DNA of 64,000 nt. Source: Myroides phaeus (GTDB lineage: Bacteria > Bacteroidota > Bacteroidia > Flavobacteriales > Flavobacteriaceae). The stretch covers positions 2,060,001 to 2,124,000 of the forward strand of contig NZ_CP047050.1 of assembly GCF_009799805.1 (NCBI RefSeq). Reading direction: 5' to 3'. Position numbers and translations under genes: made by a program. Numbering within the stretch: the stretch's first letter is position 1; the number at the start of each line of letters is the position of its first letter. Below, piece by piece: positions 9,444 through 18,610 of the stretch. The notes below the pieces were generated by a model. That model was not told where the DNA came from. It did no database searches and saw only the letters and a program-made list of their open reading frames with translations.

Positions 9444-10874
9444 ATGAAAGAAGTAAACATCAAGAGTTTAGGGATAACGTTAGTAGTGGGAGTGCTACTA
9501 TGGTTTTGTCCAATTCCAGAAGGAGTAACACCAGATGCGTGGCACTTATTTGCCATATTCGTAAGTACGATTTTAGGAATTATATTAAAGGCTGCCCCAA
9601 TGGGAACAATGTGTATGTTGGCAGTCGGTTTAACAGCATTTTTCCAATTGTTAGCGCCAGGTGATCCTGGTAAATCAATCGCTTTAAGTTTAAGTGGTTT
9701 TGGAGATAAAGTAATTTGGTTAATTGGTATATCTTTCTTTATTGCGAGAGGGTTTATTAAAACAGGATTAGGAAATCGTATTGCTTTTATCTTTATCCGT
9801 ATTTTCGGAAAAAGTACATTAGGATTAGCGTACGGATTAGGGTTAGCTGATTTAGTATTAGCACCTGCTATTCCAAGTAACACTGCTCGTGGGGGAGGTA
9901 TTATCTACCCAATTATGAAATCTATGGCTATCAACTTTGGTTCTGATGCAGCTAAACCAGAAACTCATAGAAAATTAGGTTCTTTCTTGACATTAAACTG
10001 TTATTACATGAATTTGATCGCATCTTCAATGTTCTTAACAGGTACTGCAAGTAACCCGATGTGTCAGAAGTTCGCTGCTGATATGGGGGTAAACATTAGT
10101 TGGATGTCGTGGGCAGCTGCTGGTTTTGTACCAGGATTGGTTGCTTTCATCATAACACCAATTGTTTTGTATAAAATATTTCCACCTGAATTAAAGAAAA
10201 CTGCTGATGCTCCTAAAATGGCTGCTCAGAAGTTAAAAGAAATGGGGAAATTATCAGTGTCAGAAATCTTAATGTTAATCACATTCGTTATTCTTTTAGT
10301 TTTATGGATTACAGGTGATTTATTTAAAATTGATGCTACTACAACTGCTTTTATTGGTTTAGCAATTCTATTGTTAACTTCTGTGTTAACTTGGGAAGAT
10401 GTTAAAGCTGAGAAAGGTGCTTGGGATACAATTGTATGGTTTGCCGTATTAGTAATGATGGCAAGTTCATTAAACAAATTAGGATTCATCGGATGGTTTA
10501 GTGATTTAGTAAAAGGTCAGATGGGAGATATGGATTGGCATTATGCTTTCCCAATTCTTGTCATCGTGTACTTCTTTAGTCACTATATCTTTGCGAGTGC
10601 TACTGCTCACGTTGCGGCAATGTATGCAGCTTTGTTAGGTGTAGGTATTTCGTTAGGTGTTCCTCCAGTATTGTTAGCAATGATGTTAGGTTTCATGGGA
10701 TCTATCTACGGTACATTAACTCACTATGGTCACGGTCCGGCTCCAGTATTCTTTGGTAGTGGATATGTTGAATTGAAAACTTGGTGGTTGTACGGATTTA
10801 TTATTGGTGTGTTATTATTAGCTGTTTACTTAGTAGTTGGTACAAGTTGGATGGGCTTAATTGGAGCATACTAA
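9444..10874 (+). CDS. DASS-family anion (2-oxoglutarate/malate/succinate type) transporter
   Basis: This is an inner-membrane divalent anion:sodium symporter or antiporter of 476 residues with about 12 membrane segments. The two signature substrate/cation loops are visible as PSNTARGGG (Ser145-Asn146-Thr147) and ASATAHVA (Ser385-Ala386-Thr387). It resembles CitT/TtdT and the plastid 2-oxoglutarate/malate translocators. Position as the last gene of the sdh-porin unit suggests import of the complex II substrate or exchange of its product. The exact substrate is inferred from context. Confidence 0.85.
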   Translation: MKEVNIKSLGITLVVGVLLWFCPIPEGVTPDAWHLFAIFVSTILGIILKAAPMGTMCMLAVGLTAFFQLLAPGDPGKSIALSLSGFGDKVIWLIGISFFIARGFIKTGLGNRIAFIFIRIFGKSTLGLAYGLGLADLVLAPAIPSNTARGGGIIYPIMKSMAINFGSDAAKPETHRKLGSFLTLNCYYMNLIASSMFLTGTASNPMCQKFAADMGVNISWMSWAAAGFVPGLVAFIITPIVLYKIFPPELKKTADAPKMAAQKLKEMGKLSVSEILMLITFVILLVLWITGDLFKIDATTTAFIGLAILLLTSVLTWEDVKAEKGAWDTIVWFAVLVMMASSLNKLGFIGWFSDLVKGQMGDMDWHYAFPILVIVYFFSHYIFASATAHVAAMYAALLGVGISLGVPPVLLAMMLGFMGSIYGTLTHYGHGPAPVFFGSGYVELKTWWLYGFIIGVLLLAVYLVVGTSWMGLIGAY

Positions 10875-10917
10875 AAAATAGATGTGATTTAGAACACAAC
10901 ATATTTATATAGTTTTT

Positions 10918-10985
10918 AAAAGGATTAGATTTTTCGAGTATCTTTAGGTAATAAAGAGAAAGAAAAGTCTAATCCTTTTTTATTT
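10918..10985 (+). terminator. Strong terminator closing the sdh-porin-transporter operon
   Basis: An 18-bp stem with one G-U wobble begins AAAAGGATTAGA and ends TCTAATCCTTTT, followed by more T residues. The 32-nt loop can fold further. AACACAA/TTGTGTT flanks may extend the helix. Confidence 0.85.
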
Positions 10986-10991
10986 GTGTTG

Positions 10992-10999
10992 TATTTTTG
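10992..10999 (+). promoter_or_regulatory. -7 element TATTTTTG of the photolyase gene
   Basis: A perfect TAnnTTTG match lies 20 bp upstream of the photolyase ATG. No clear TTG at the expected upstream distance was found, so only the -7 half is supported. Confidence 0.45.
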
Positions 11000-11019
11000 A
11001 CTTGTAATAACATAAAACA

Positions 11020-12327
11020 ATGAATCAAAAAGAGAAAGTAGTAGTTTGTTGGTATAGAAGAGATTTGAGATTAAAGGACAATAAAGCTCTGTATTACGCT
11101 GTTCAAAGTGGGTATAAAGTATTGCCTATCTTCATCTTTGACAAGGATATTTTAGAACAGTTTCCTAACAAAGCAGATAGGAGAGTTGACTATATTCACC
11201 AAGTGCTGACAGAACTCAACGCTTTTTTGAAGCAATACAACGCAGGAATAACTTTTTTTCACTCAACTGTAAAGGAGGCTTTTTCTTCCTTGATGGCACA
11301 ATTTGATATTCAGGGTGTTTTTTACAATGAAGACTATGAACCCAAAACAATTGCCCGTGATCGTGAGATTGGTAGTTTGTTAGCTGAGCAACAAATAGCA
11401 TTTAACGGATTTAAAGATCACGTTATTTTTAGAGGGGATGAGATTTTAAAACAAGATGGCTCTCCTTATCAGATCTATACGCCTTATGCTAAGTTGTGGA
11501 GAAGTAAGTTGGGGGAACAAGATTTGTATAATTACACCCCAAAGTTGTCGAGTGAAAACTTATATACAACAGATACAACTATTCCGTCTTTAAATAGTTT
11601 AGGCTATGAAACGACAGGGTATAAGTTTGTCATTCCAACGTTAAACGAAACGTTGATTGATAGTTATCACTTACACCGTGATTATCCAGGGATAGAAGGA
11701 ACGACGCATTTAGGAATAGCCTTGCGCTTTGGAACAATATCAATTCGCAAGTGTGTGATTTTTGCTTTACAACACAACGATGTGTGGTTGTCTGAATTGA
11801 TATGGCGAGATTTCTTTAGTCAGATATTGTTTAACTTTCCTCAGATTGAAAACTTGTGTTTTAAACCCAAATACGAGAATATTCAGTACAGAAATAACGA
11901 GGAGGAGTTTAAGCTATGGTGTGAAGGCCGCACGGGATATCCTATTGTCGATGCAGGGATGCGCGAATTGAATACTACTGGATTTATGCACAATAGAGTG
12001 CGTATGATTGTAGCCAGTTTCTTGACAAAACACTTGTTGATTGATTGGAGATGGGGAGAAGCGTACTTTGCACAGCACTTGTTGGATTACGACTTGTCTG
12101 CTAACAATGGGAATTGGCAATGGGCAGCAGGATGTGGGTGTGATGCCGCTCCTTATTTCAGGATATTTAATCCGAGTGAGCAAACCAAGAAGTTTGACAA
12201 GGAAAATAAGTATATCAACAAATGGTTGCCTGAATTAGCAAATGGCGAGTATTGGGAGGAGATTGTTGACCACAAAGAAGCACGTATTCGTGCCCTTGAA
12301 ACCTATAAACGTGGGTTAGAACAATAA
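11020..12327 (+). CDS. phrB: Deoxyribodipyrimidine photolyase (class I cryptochrome/photolyase family)
   Basis: The product repairs UV-induced pyrimidine dimers using light. The N-terminal Rossmann antenna domain begins CWYRRDLRLKDNKAL. The helical FAD domain carries LIWRDFF, GYPIVDAGMREL, GFMHNRVRMIVASFL and LSANNGNWQWAAGCG. The W-rich C-terminal block and a length of 435 residues fit CPD photolyases. The N-x-D/NWQW region is that of a repair enzyme rather than a sensory cryptochrome, but substrate preference is inferred. Confidence 0.9.
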   Translation: MNQKEKVVVCWYRRDLRLKDNKALYYAVQSGYKVLPIFIFDKDILEQFPNKADRRVDYIHQVLTELNAFLKQYNAGITFFHSTVKEAFSSLMAQFDIQGVFYNEDYEPKTIARDREIGSLLAEQQIAFNGFKDHVIFRGDEILKQDGSPYQIYTPYAKLWRSKLGEQDLYNYTPKLSSENLYTTDTTIPSLNSLGYETTGYKFVIPTLNETLIDSYHLHRDYPGIEGTTHLGIALRFGTISIRKCVIFALQHNDVWLSELIWRDFFSQILFNFPQIENLCFKPKYENIQYRNNEEEFKLWCEGRTGYPIVDAGMRELNTTGFMHNRVRMIVASFLTKHLLIDWRWGEAYFAQHLLDYDLSANNGNWQWAAGCGCDAAPYFRIFNPSEQTKKFDKENKYINKWLPELANGEYWEEIVDHKEARIRALETYKRGLEQ

Positions 12328-12394
12328 TTTTCTTAGAAGTTCGCAAATTGGCTTGAATATTGTAATACTAATCAAAATTCTAAAACGATAAATA

Positions 12395-13450
12395 ATGAAA
12401 AGAATACATAAAACAGTTGCTACAATCTTGATGTGTTGTGGTGCTTTTGTGATGATACCAAAAGCAGAGGCTTGTACCAGAGTAGTGTACAAAGGACCTA
12501 ATAATACGATTCTAACGGCTCGTTCGATGGACTGGAAAGAGGAGATTATGCCTAATATATGGGTGTTTCCAAGAGGTATTGAGCGCCAAGGAGAAGTAGG
12601 TAAAGCGTCTGCAAAGTGGAAAGCAAAATACGGAAGTGTTGTTACTTCTGCTTTTGACTTAGCGACAACAGATGGAATGAATGAGAAAGGATTAGTGTCT
12701 AACATCCTATGGTTGGTAGAGTCACAATACCCTGAGTATAATCCACAAGGTAAAGACAAGGGAATTAGCTTAGCGATGTGGGCACAGTACGCTTTAGATA
12801 ATTACGCAACTGTAGAAGAGGCAGTAATTGATTTACAGAAGAACCCGGTAGTTGTTGTAACAGCTAATACACCAGGAAGAACGTCATTGGCAACAGTGCA
12901 CTTAACTATTTCTGATGCAAAAGGAGACAGTGCAGTATTTGAGTATATCGACGGAAAGTTGAAAGTATATCACGATGCATCGTACACTGTAGTAACGAAC
13001 TCGCCTACATTTGACAAGCAATTAGCAATTAATGATTATATCAGCTATTTACCAGGAAACAAAGTGTTACCAGGAACAGGTAGATCAGAAGATCGTTTTG
13101 CAAGAGCGAAGTATTACGCAACGGCAGTAACACAATCAGATGACATTAAAGTGGCTTTAGGAGCAACGTTTAGTGTGATTAGAAACTGTTCAGTGCCTTA
13201 TGGAGTTCACATTGATGGGGAGCCAAACTTGTCGTCAACAAAATGGAGAACAGTATCTGACCAAAAGAACTTAGTGTATTACTACGAAGATCCATTGTCA
13301 TTAACACCAATGTGGATAGATTTAAAAGCAATTGACTTTAGCGAGAAAGCAAGCGTTAAAAAGTTAGATGTTTCTCAAAGCCAACAATATGCTGGTCTTT
13401 CAAACGATAAGTTAGTAGAGGCTAAAGCATTTAAGTTTTTAGGAATTTAA
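12395..13450 (+). CDS. Secreted linear amide C-N hydrolase (choloylglycine/penicillin V acylase family)
   Basis: This is an Ntn hydrolase that cuts non-peptide amide bonds. A signal peptide ends at KAEA, so the catalytic nucleophile Cys27 (A-CTRVVYKG) becomes the mature N-terminus. Downstream are the ARSMDW segment with its conserved Arg and Asp, NEKGLVSN, and the C-terminal RTVSDQKNLVYYYEDP segment. The 351 residues are full length. Export to the periplasm or outside suggests acylated small molecules as substrates: bile-salt-like, penicillin V-like or acyl-homoserine-lactone-like. Which one cannot be read from the sequence. Confidence 0.85.
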   Translation: MKRIHKTVATILMCCGAFVMIPKAEACTRVVYKGPNNTILTARSMDWKEEIMPNIWVFPRGIERQGEVGKASAKWKAKYGSVVTSAFDLATTDGMNEKGLVSNILWLVESQYPEYNPQGKDKGISLAMWAQYALDNYATVEEAVIDLQKNPVVVVTANTPGRTSLATVHLTISDAKGDSAVFEYIDGKLKVYHDASYTVVTNSPTFDKQLAINDYISYLPGNKVLPGTGRSEDRFARAKYYATAVTQSDDIKVALGATFSVIRNCSVPYGVHIDGEPNLSSTKWRTVSDQKNLVYYYEDPLSLTPMWIDLKAIDFSEKASVKKLDVSQSQQYAGLSNDKLVEAKAFKFLGI

Positions 13451-13520
13451 TCTGCCTATACAATATTATATTAGGTGGTTTAGTATTCGCTTACAAAAGC
13501 TAACCTACTCTCAATAAATT

Positions 13521-13558
13521 AAATACCCCAAGAAGTTTGTGCTTTTTGGGGTATTTTT
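13521..13558 (+). terminator. Bidirectional terminator between the Ntn hydrolase and the WG/Sel1 gene
   Basis: The 11-bp stem AAATACCCCAA / TTGGGGTATTT with a 14-nt loop and T-rich tail lies between convergent genes. The A-rich left flank allows use from the minus strand too. Confidence 0.8.
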
Positions 13559-13588
13559 ATGTTGTGTAACTTTTAAAAAAGGGTAGTG

Positions 13589-16183
13589 TTATTTAAACCA
13601 TTTGCCTAACGTCTTTTTTAGAAAGCTCTTTTCTTTGTATTCTTCCGGTAGTTCAACCTCTTTTTCTTTAGCAAGAGCAATGTAATAGGCTAACTTCTCT
13701 GGGGCTTTGTTTTCCTCGTCTTTAGCGTAGATATCAATTAAATCTAAGATGGCAAGGTTGTACTCTTGTTGTAATGCTTTCTCTAAAAGAGGAATGGCCT
13801 TTTGACCATCTTGTTTTACACCATAACCGTAGCAATGCATTCTACCTAAGAGGAACGAACCAATATTGTCGTTGTTTTTCATATCCTCCTTGATGTACTT
13901 TAGGGCATTTTTATACTCTCCAAGCAAGTAGTAACAATCAGCAAGGTAATTGCAAACCTCGTATTCTTTTGTGTTCACTTGTTTGAAGTAGTGAATAGCC
14001 GTATTGAAGTCATTGTCTAAACCAGCGGCTCCATAATAGTAGATTAGCGCCAAGTTGTTATAACTGGTATTATTGCCAAGTTCAGCACCTTTAGTGTAAT
14101 ATTCAATCGCTTTGTGTATATCTTGTTCAACTCCAAACCCGTGTTCATACATATACCCTAAGTTGGTTACTGAGTACGGGTTATTGTGTGTTGCTGCCAA
14201 TTCAAAAAGGTGTTTAGCCTTGTTGTAATCGATATAGTCGTCTTCCGTTAAATAGCGGTATCCTAACTCTTGAAGTAGTTCGCTATTGTTTACTGCCTCA
14301 GCCATTAATAACAACGCCTCATATTGTTCATCAAAGCTGTGGTCAGCATAATAATCTTTTACAGCATTAAGTTGGTAGGGGTCTAATTGTGCATAGTCAT
14401 CAGCTGTTAAAACCTGTGTTTTCTCATTAAAATACGGATTAAACAATCCGACTTCACCATTAGAGTCGTATCGCAATTTACCCGCTAACAACAGTAGGTG
14501 ATGCGTACTTATTGTTTGTATTTCATCGTTGTTACAAGTAAACACCGCATTGTCTTTGTACAATACAATAGTGTCGATGTCTTGTTCCAAGTTGTGCATT
14601 GTAATAAAGTCGTACTCATAAACAGACTCTTGTTCAGGGAGTGCAATTACGCGCAATGCCCACTTGTCTTTGAGTTTAGTAGCAGCAAAGCCGTTGGTTA
14701 GTATTTTAACCACGTCAATTGTTGTAAACGGTACAATCCATCGTTCTTCAATAGCATCAAAAATCCCTTTCTTCTTGCCAAGAGAAACGTGACATTGTCC
14801 AGCGCCAAGGTTCATCCAATAGTCTATATACGTATCTATTTTACAGTTCATTGGCTCTAAAACATACTTTGCCTTTTTGTGGTTGTAAATCCCCTTTAGC
14901 TTGTCAGTGTACACGATGACGCATTCATTCGTAACATATTGTACGTGTTTGATACTCTCCAAGACCAATTCGCCTTCAAACGTAATCAAGTTGTGTAATT
15001 TCGGATTAACGTCAGACGGGACAAGTAAGTGGTTTTCGATATCGCTATTTCTCACATCTGCATAAGCAAACTTGCCTAAGTAGTGATGAGATCTACTATA
15101 AAAATCGCGCTTATTTCCCATAGAAGTACAGAAATAAGAGTAGTGATATTCAAAAGGAGAGTCGCCTTTAAACGGAATAAGTTGTTCTCCTGCAAAGTTG
15201 TACACTGCGTAGTGACTGCCATTGTACACATTGTAGTAATACGGGTATAAGAACTCAACCAATTCATACGCAAGAGGAATCAAGTAAGTGTGAGAAAGCA
15301 AGTTTAGAAGTCCCCATTTCCCATCTTGACACACTGCCGCCACAGTAAGCGTACGGCTTGTATCTTCGTTGCCTTGCTCGTCAAAGAAGTCTTCAATTTG
15401 AGCAGTTCCCACATCGAAATACAAAGGTTTAACAACCTCTACACCAGTTTTATCTATAAAACCAAACAGTTCATCACGCTGAATAATAGCTAAATTAGGC
15501 TCTGTAAACTCGCCTATATATCCATAAACAGCCTCAGTTATCTTTTTGTTGTCAAAAGTTGTTAGTCCATACAACTCATTCTCTTCATATTGTAAGCAGT
15601 CGTAATCTTTTTCAAACGCTATTTCTAACCAATCCCAACCAAAGTTAGCATTGTCGTTGTTGAGGTATTCCTCAAATGTAGAAAAAGGGAAATAAGACTG
15701 ACCGATAACTCCGCGATTGATGTGTTCACTATCTAATTCAAGGTCTATAATATTAGCCAATTCCTCTGTGTACAAGGCAATTTCAGCTGAGAATGCCTGT
15801 GCTTGTTTTTTATGACTCTCCTCATTCATATTGTACACATCCGTTCCATCTAAGCGAAAGTAGTCATACGGCAAGTTTTGAAAATAGTACAATTGACGCT
15901 CATACGACTGAAGGTACTTTGCTTGATCAGTAGTAGGAATAAGGTCTACTTGCTGTTGAATCCACAGGTGAAATTTTTCAAACAAAGGCAATGCTTCCTT
16001 TACATTAAAGAAAAGGTCTTTAGACGATTTAAAACCGAATTGCTTTAGTTCACTCTTAGTAAGCGGATGTGCAAAAAGAGGTAAGAAGAAAAGAGGAATC
16101 ACATAATTCCATTCCCCCACTAAAGATTCGTCATAAAATTCCTGATCTAAGGAAACATTGTAGATATATAACCGATGTGCCAT
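13589..16183 (-). CDS. Large WG-repeat and Sel1/TPR-repeat protein
   Basis: The 864-residue cytoplasmic protein has no signal peptide. The first ~200 residues are of unrecognised type. Residues ~200-560 hold degenerate WG-type beta repeats (for example LFGFIDKTGVEVVKPLYF, KWGLLNLLSHTYLIPLAY, KKGIFDAIEERWIVPF). Residues ~650-830 hold Sel1-like repeats (YSVTNLGYMYEHGFGVEQD, TSYNNLALIYYYGAAGLDND, IGSFLLGRMHCYGYGVKQD). Such repeats form protein-binding scaffolds; no catalytic motif is visible. It is monocistronic and convergent with the Ntn hydrolase gene. Function unknown. Confidence 0.75.
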   Translation of the reverse strand: MAHRLYIYNVSLDQEFYDESLVGEWNYVIPLFFLPLFAHPLTKSELKQFGFKSSKDLFFNVKEALPLFEKFHLWIQQQVDLIPTTDQAKYLQSYERQLYYFQNLPYDYFRLDGTDVYNMNEESHKKQAQAFSAEIALYTEELANIIDLELDSEHINRGVIGQSYFPFSTFEEYLNNDNANFGWDWLEIAFEKDYDCLQYEENELYGLTTFDNKKITEAVYGYIGEFTEPNLAIIQRDELFGFIDKTGVEVVKPLYFDVGTAQIEDFFDEQGNEDTSRTLTVAAVCQDGKWGLLNLLSHTYLIPLAYELVEFLYPYYYNVYNGSHYAVYNFAGEQLIPFKGDSPFEYHYSYFCTSMGNKRDFYSRSHHYLGKFAYADVRNSDIENHLLVPSDVNPKLHNLITFEGELVLESIKHVQYVTNECVIVYTDKLKGIYNHKKAKYVLEPMNCKIDTYIDYWMNLGAGQCHVSLGKKKGIFDAIEERWIVPFTTIDVVKILTNGFAATKLKDKWALRVIALPEQESVYEYDFITMHNLEQDIDTIVLYKDNAVFTCNNDEIQTISTHHLLLLAGKLRYDSNGEVGLFNPYFNEKTQVLTADDYAQLDPYQLNAVKDYYADHSFDEQYEALLLMAEAVNNSELLQELGYRYLTEDDYIDYNKAKHLFELAATHNNPYSVTNLGYMYEHGFGVEQDIHKAIEYYTKGAELGNNTSYNNLALIYYYGAAGLDNDFNTAIHYFKQVNTKEYEVCNYLADCYYLLGEYKNALKYIKEDMKNNDNIGSFLLGRMHCYGYGVKQDGQKAIPLLEKALQQEYNLAILDLIDIYAKDEENKAPEKLAYYIALAKEKEVELPEEYKEKSFLKKTLGKWFK

Positions 16184-16414
16184 AAGTTGTAATATGAATT
16201 AAATAGAAGTTCACAAAAAGAACGGGGGCGAAAGATATTTAAATAATGTGAAAATGCATATTGTTTTTTTTTGTATCTTAAATAGTTAGATATAAGATGT
16301 AAATAAAGAGTCACCTTTGTTGTTTATAGCGTTGTTTAAAAGGAGGAATTACTCAAATAAGTGATAAGCTATTTCATCTTCGTTTTAAATAACGGCATAG
16401 ATGATAATTAGGTA

Positions 16415-16443
16415 TTGTAGGATGCTATTATCTTATATCTTTG
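16415..16443 (+). promoter_or_regulatory. Promoter of the sensor kinase gene
   Basis: TTG (16415-16417) is followed after 18 bp by TATCTTTG (16436-16443), a good match to the Bacteroidota TTG-N17-23-TAnnTTTG pattern. It lies about 45 bp upstream of the ATG. Confidence 0.65.
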
Positions 16444-16488
16444 CAGAATTTATTACTAAAAAAATATTTTATTAACTGTTAGTGTTCA

Positions 16489-18516
16489 ATGTCTATTCGA
16501 AGTGTTTATCATAGTTTGTTCTTGATATTTTTTGCAGTACTCATAGGGGTTAGCTGTACAAGATCTACATCACTACACGATTGGACAGGTGAAGAACAAG
16601 AGCGTTTTCTTACAGCTTACGACAGTTTTAGTAAAAATAATATGTCTCAACTTCAAAGAGATTCTTTAGATAACTTTATTTTATATTTAAAAAACACACA
16701 AAGTAACAGAGATTTTTTAGCTACCTATATCAAGCAAACTGATGCCGATAAAAAGTATGTTGATTTATATGCAACCTATGCGAGAGTAGCAAGGGATACG
16801 CAAGGAATCGCAAAAAGCTATTACTTATTAGGAGAGTTCTTTGATCGCAATTATTTAATTGATAGTAGCTATTACTATTTTAATCAAGCTAAATATAGTT
16901 ATAGAAAGTTACACGATTCTGTTAATCAGCAAAAAGTGACGTTAATAATAAGTAATATTTTAGCTGATAAAGGAGTTTTTTCTGAGGCAGAACATCAAAT
17001 CCATAAAGTAATTTCTCTAAATAAACATACTGTTTCTAACTATGATTTATTTAATCAAGAATATTTGTATGCTAAAATTGTTTTAGGGTTAGAACAGTAT
17101 ACCGAAGCAATTAATCGGTTTAATAATGCTTTAGATTTAAGTACTTCTAATGAAGTAAAAGAGTATTATTCAGAAAAAGAATTGCGTTTAAAACGTCTTG
17201 ATATTTACAACTATTTATCAATTGCGCATATCAGAAAACACCAATTTACTGAAGCAGAACATTTTTTATCAGTCGCTTTTGATGATTATAAAATGTTAGA
17301 TAAAGAAGATAATATTGAGCTATATTTAAAAATAATACACAATTTTGCGGTTGTTAAATTAGCCAAAGATGAAAATGAATTAGCATTAAAGTACATCAAG
17401 GAAGCGTTAACGTTAAATACAAAATATAACTATATTAAGAACAAAAAGTTAACAGACGTTTTATTAGTTCAGTACTATTTTGAGATCGGAGAGATCTTTA
17501 CAGCCAATACTATTCTTCAAGAATTATTAGAAGATGCTATAAAAATAAATGATTATAAACTTCAAAAGGAAGCACTAACTGTTTTATTGCAATATGATAC
17601 AGAAAACTCAAAGGATAATTTTCAGCGATATTTAGAGTTAGATAATATCATTAATAAAAAGCAAACAATAGTTAGAAATAGATTTGCTCGTTTAAAATAT
17701 GAAGCAGATGATCTACTTCAAGTAAATGATAAATTACACAATCAAAAGGATACTATTGTTATTCTTTCGTTTATGGTAATTTCATTTATTCTTATCGTTG
17801 TAATTGCTTTTTTTATTAAGAACAAAGTAAGAGAAATAGCAACAATTAAAATGTATCAACGCGATACAGAGCGTTATTATAAATCTGTAATTGATCATCA
17901 AAATGCTATTGCTAAAGTCCAAGAAGCTGAAAGGAGGAATATAGCAAGAGAATTACACGATGGCGTATTAAATAAATTATTTGTAACACGTTTTTCTCTG
18001 ATGCAATTGGAGCAGGAGAATATAGAAGAAACAAAAGGTTTACTGGTTAAAGAGGTTCAAGATGTTGAAAAGTTTATACGCGATAGTTCATACGCATTGT
18101 CGAATGAAAAGAAACTGTTTGCCAGTAATTTTAAACAGCTTATTATCGAAATGGTGGTGTTACAAAATCGAAATACAGCTATTCAGTTTGATATATTTAT
18201 AGACCCAAGAATAGAGCTTGAAAGTTTTTCTCATCGCTATAGAATAAGTATTTATCGCATTGTTCAAGAAGCATTGAACAACGTACAGAAGTATTCTAAT
18301 GCTAAGAATTGTTATGTGTCATTTACATATAAAACAGATACTTTAGTAGAAGTAAGTGTTGAAGATAATGGAAGAGGATTTGACGTATATACTACAAGAA
18401 GAGGAAAAGGATTGAATAATATTCAAGATAGGTTAAATGCCTTAAATAGTAAATTAGTATTGACAAGTACAGTTGGGAAAGGAACAACATTACTATTTTT
18501 AGTAAAGATTAAATAA
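16489..18516 (+). CDS. TPR-containing sensor histidine kinase (HisKA_3/NarL-type)
   Basis: The 675-residue protein has an N-terminal signal-like segment with the lipobox-like sequence LIGVSC. A TPR-rich periplasmic region of about 370 residues follows, then a single membrane helix near residues 425-445. The cytoplasmic kinase has phosphoacceptor His490 in RNIARELHDGVLNKLF, an N-box QEALNNVQKYSNA, a G1 box EDNGRGFDV and a G2 box GKGLNNIQDR. This architecture is common in flavobacterial LuxR-linked systems. No response regulator gene is adjacent, so the partner must be elsewhere. The ligand is unknown. Confidence 0.85.
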   Translation: MSIRSVYHSLFLIFFAVLIGVSCTRSTSLHDWTGEEQERFLTAYDSFSKNNMSQLQRDSLDNFILYLKNTQSNRDFLATYIKQTDADKKYVDLYATYARVARDTQGIAKSYYLLGEFFDRNYLIDSSYYYFNQAKYSYRKLHDSVNQQKVTLIISNILADKGVFSEAEHQIHKVISLNKHTVSNYDLFNQEYLYAKIVLGLEQYTEAINRFNNALDLSTSNEVKEYYSEKELRLKRLDIYNYLSIAHIRKHQFTEAEHFLSVAFDDYKMLDKEDNIELYLKIIHNFAVVKLAKDENELALKYIKEALTLNTKYNYIKNKKLTDVLLVQYYFEIGEIFTANTILQELLEDAIKINDYKLQKEALTVLLQYDTENSKDNFQRYLELDNIINKKQTIVRNRFARLKYEADDLLQVNDKLHNQKDTIVILSFMVISFILIVVIAFFIKNKVREIATIKMYQRDTERYYKSVIDHQNAIAKVQEAERRNIARELHDGVLNKLFVTRFSLMQLEQENIEETKGLLVKEVQDVEKFIRDSSYALSNEKKLFASNFKQLIIEMVVLQNRNTAIQFDIFIDPRIELESFSHRYRISIYRIVQEALNNVQKYSNAKNCYVSFTYKTDTLVEVSVEDNGRGFDVYTTRRGKGLNNIQDRLNALNSKLVLTSTVGKGTTLLFLVKIK

Positions 18517-18538
18517 TCGGTAAAAGGTTATAATAAAA

Positions 18539-18570
18539 TAAGGGTACTTTACAATTGTAAAGTACCCTTA
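18539..18570. terminator. Perfect 32-bp palindromic terminator between kinase and catalase genes
   Basis: The arms AAGGGTACTTTACAA and TTGTAAAGTACCCTT pair without mismatch and extend one base each side. It lies between convergent genes. The T-rich tract on the minus-strand side suits the catalase transcript best. Confidence 0.75.
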
Positions 18571-18610
18571 CTCGTTTTAACGCTAATAAAATTAACTTTG
18601 GAAATATATA

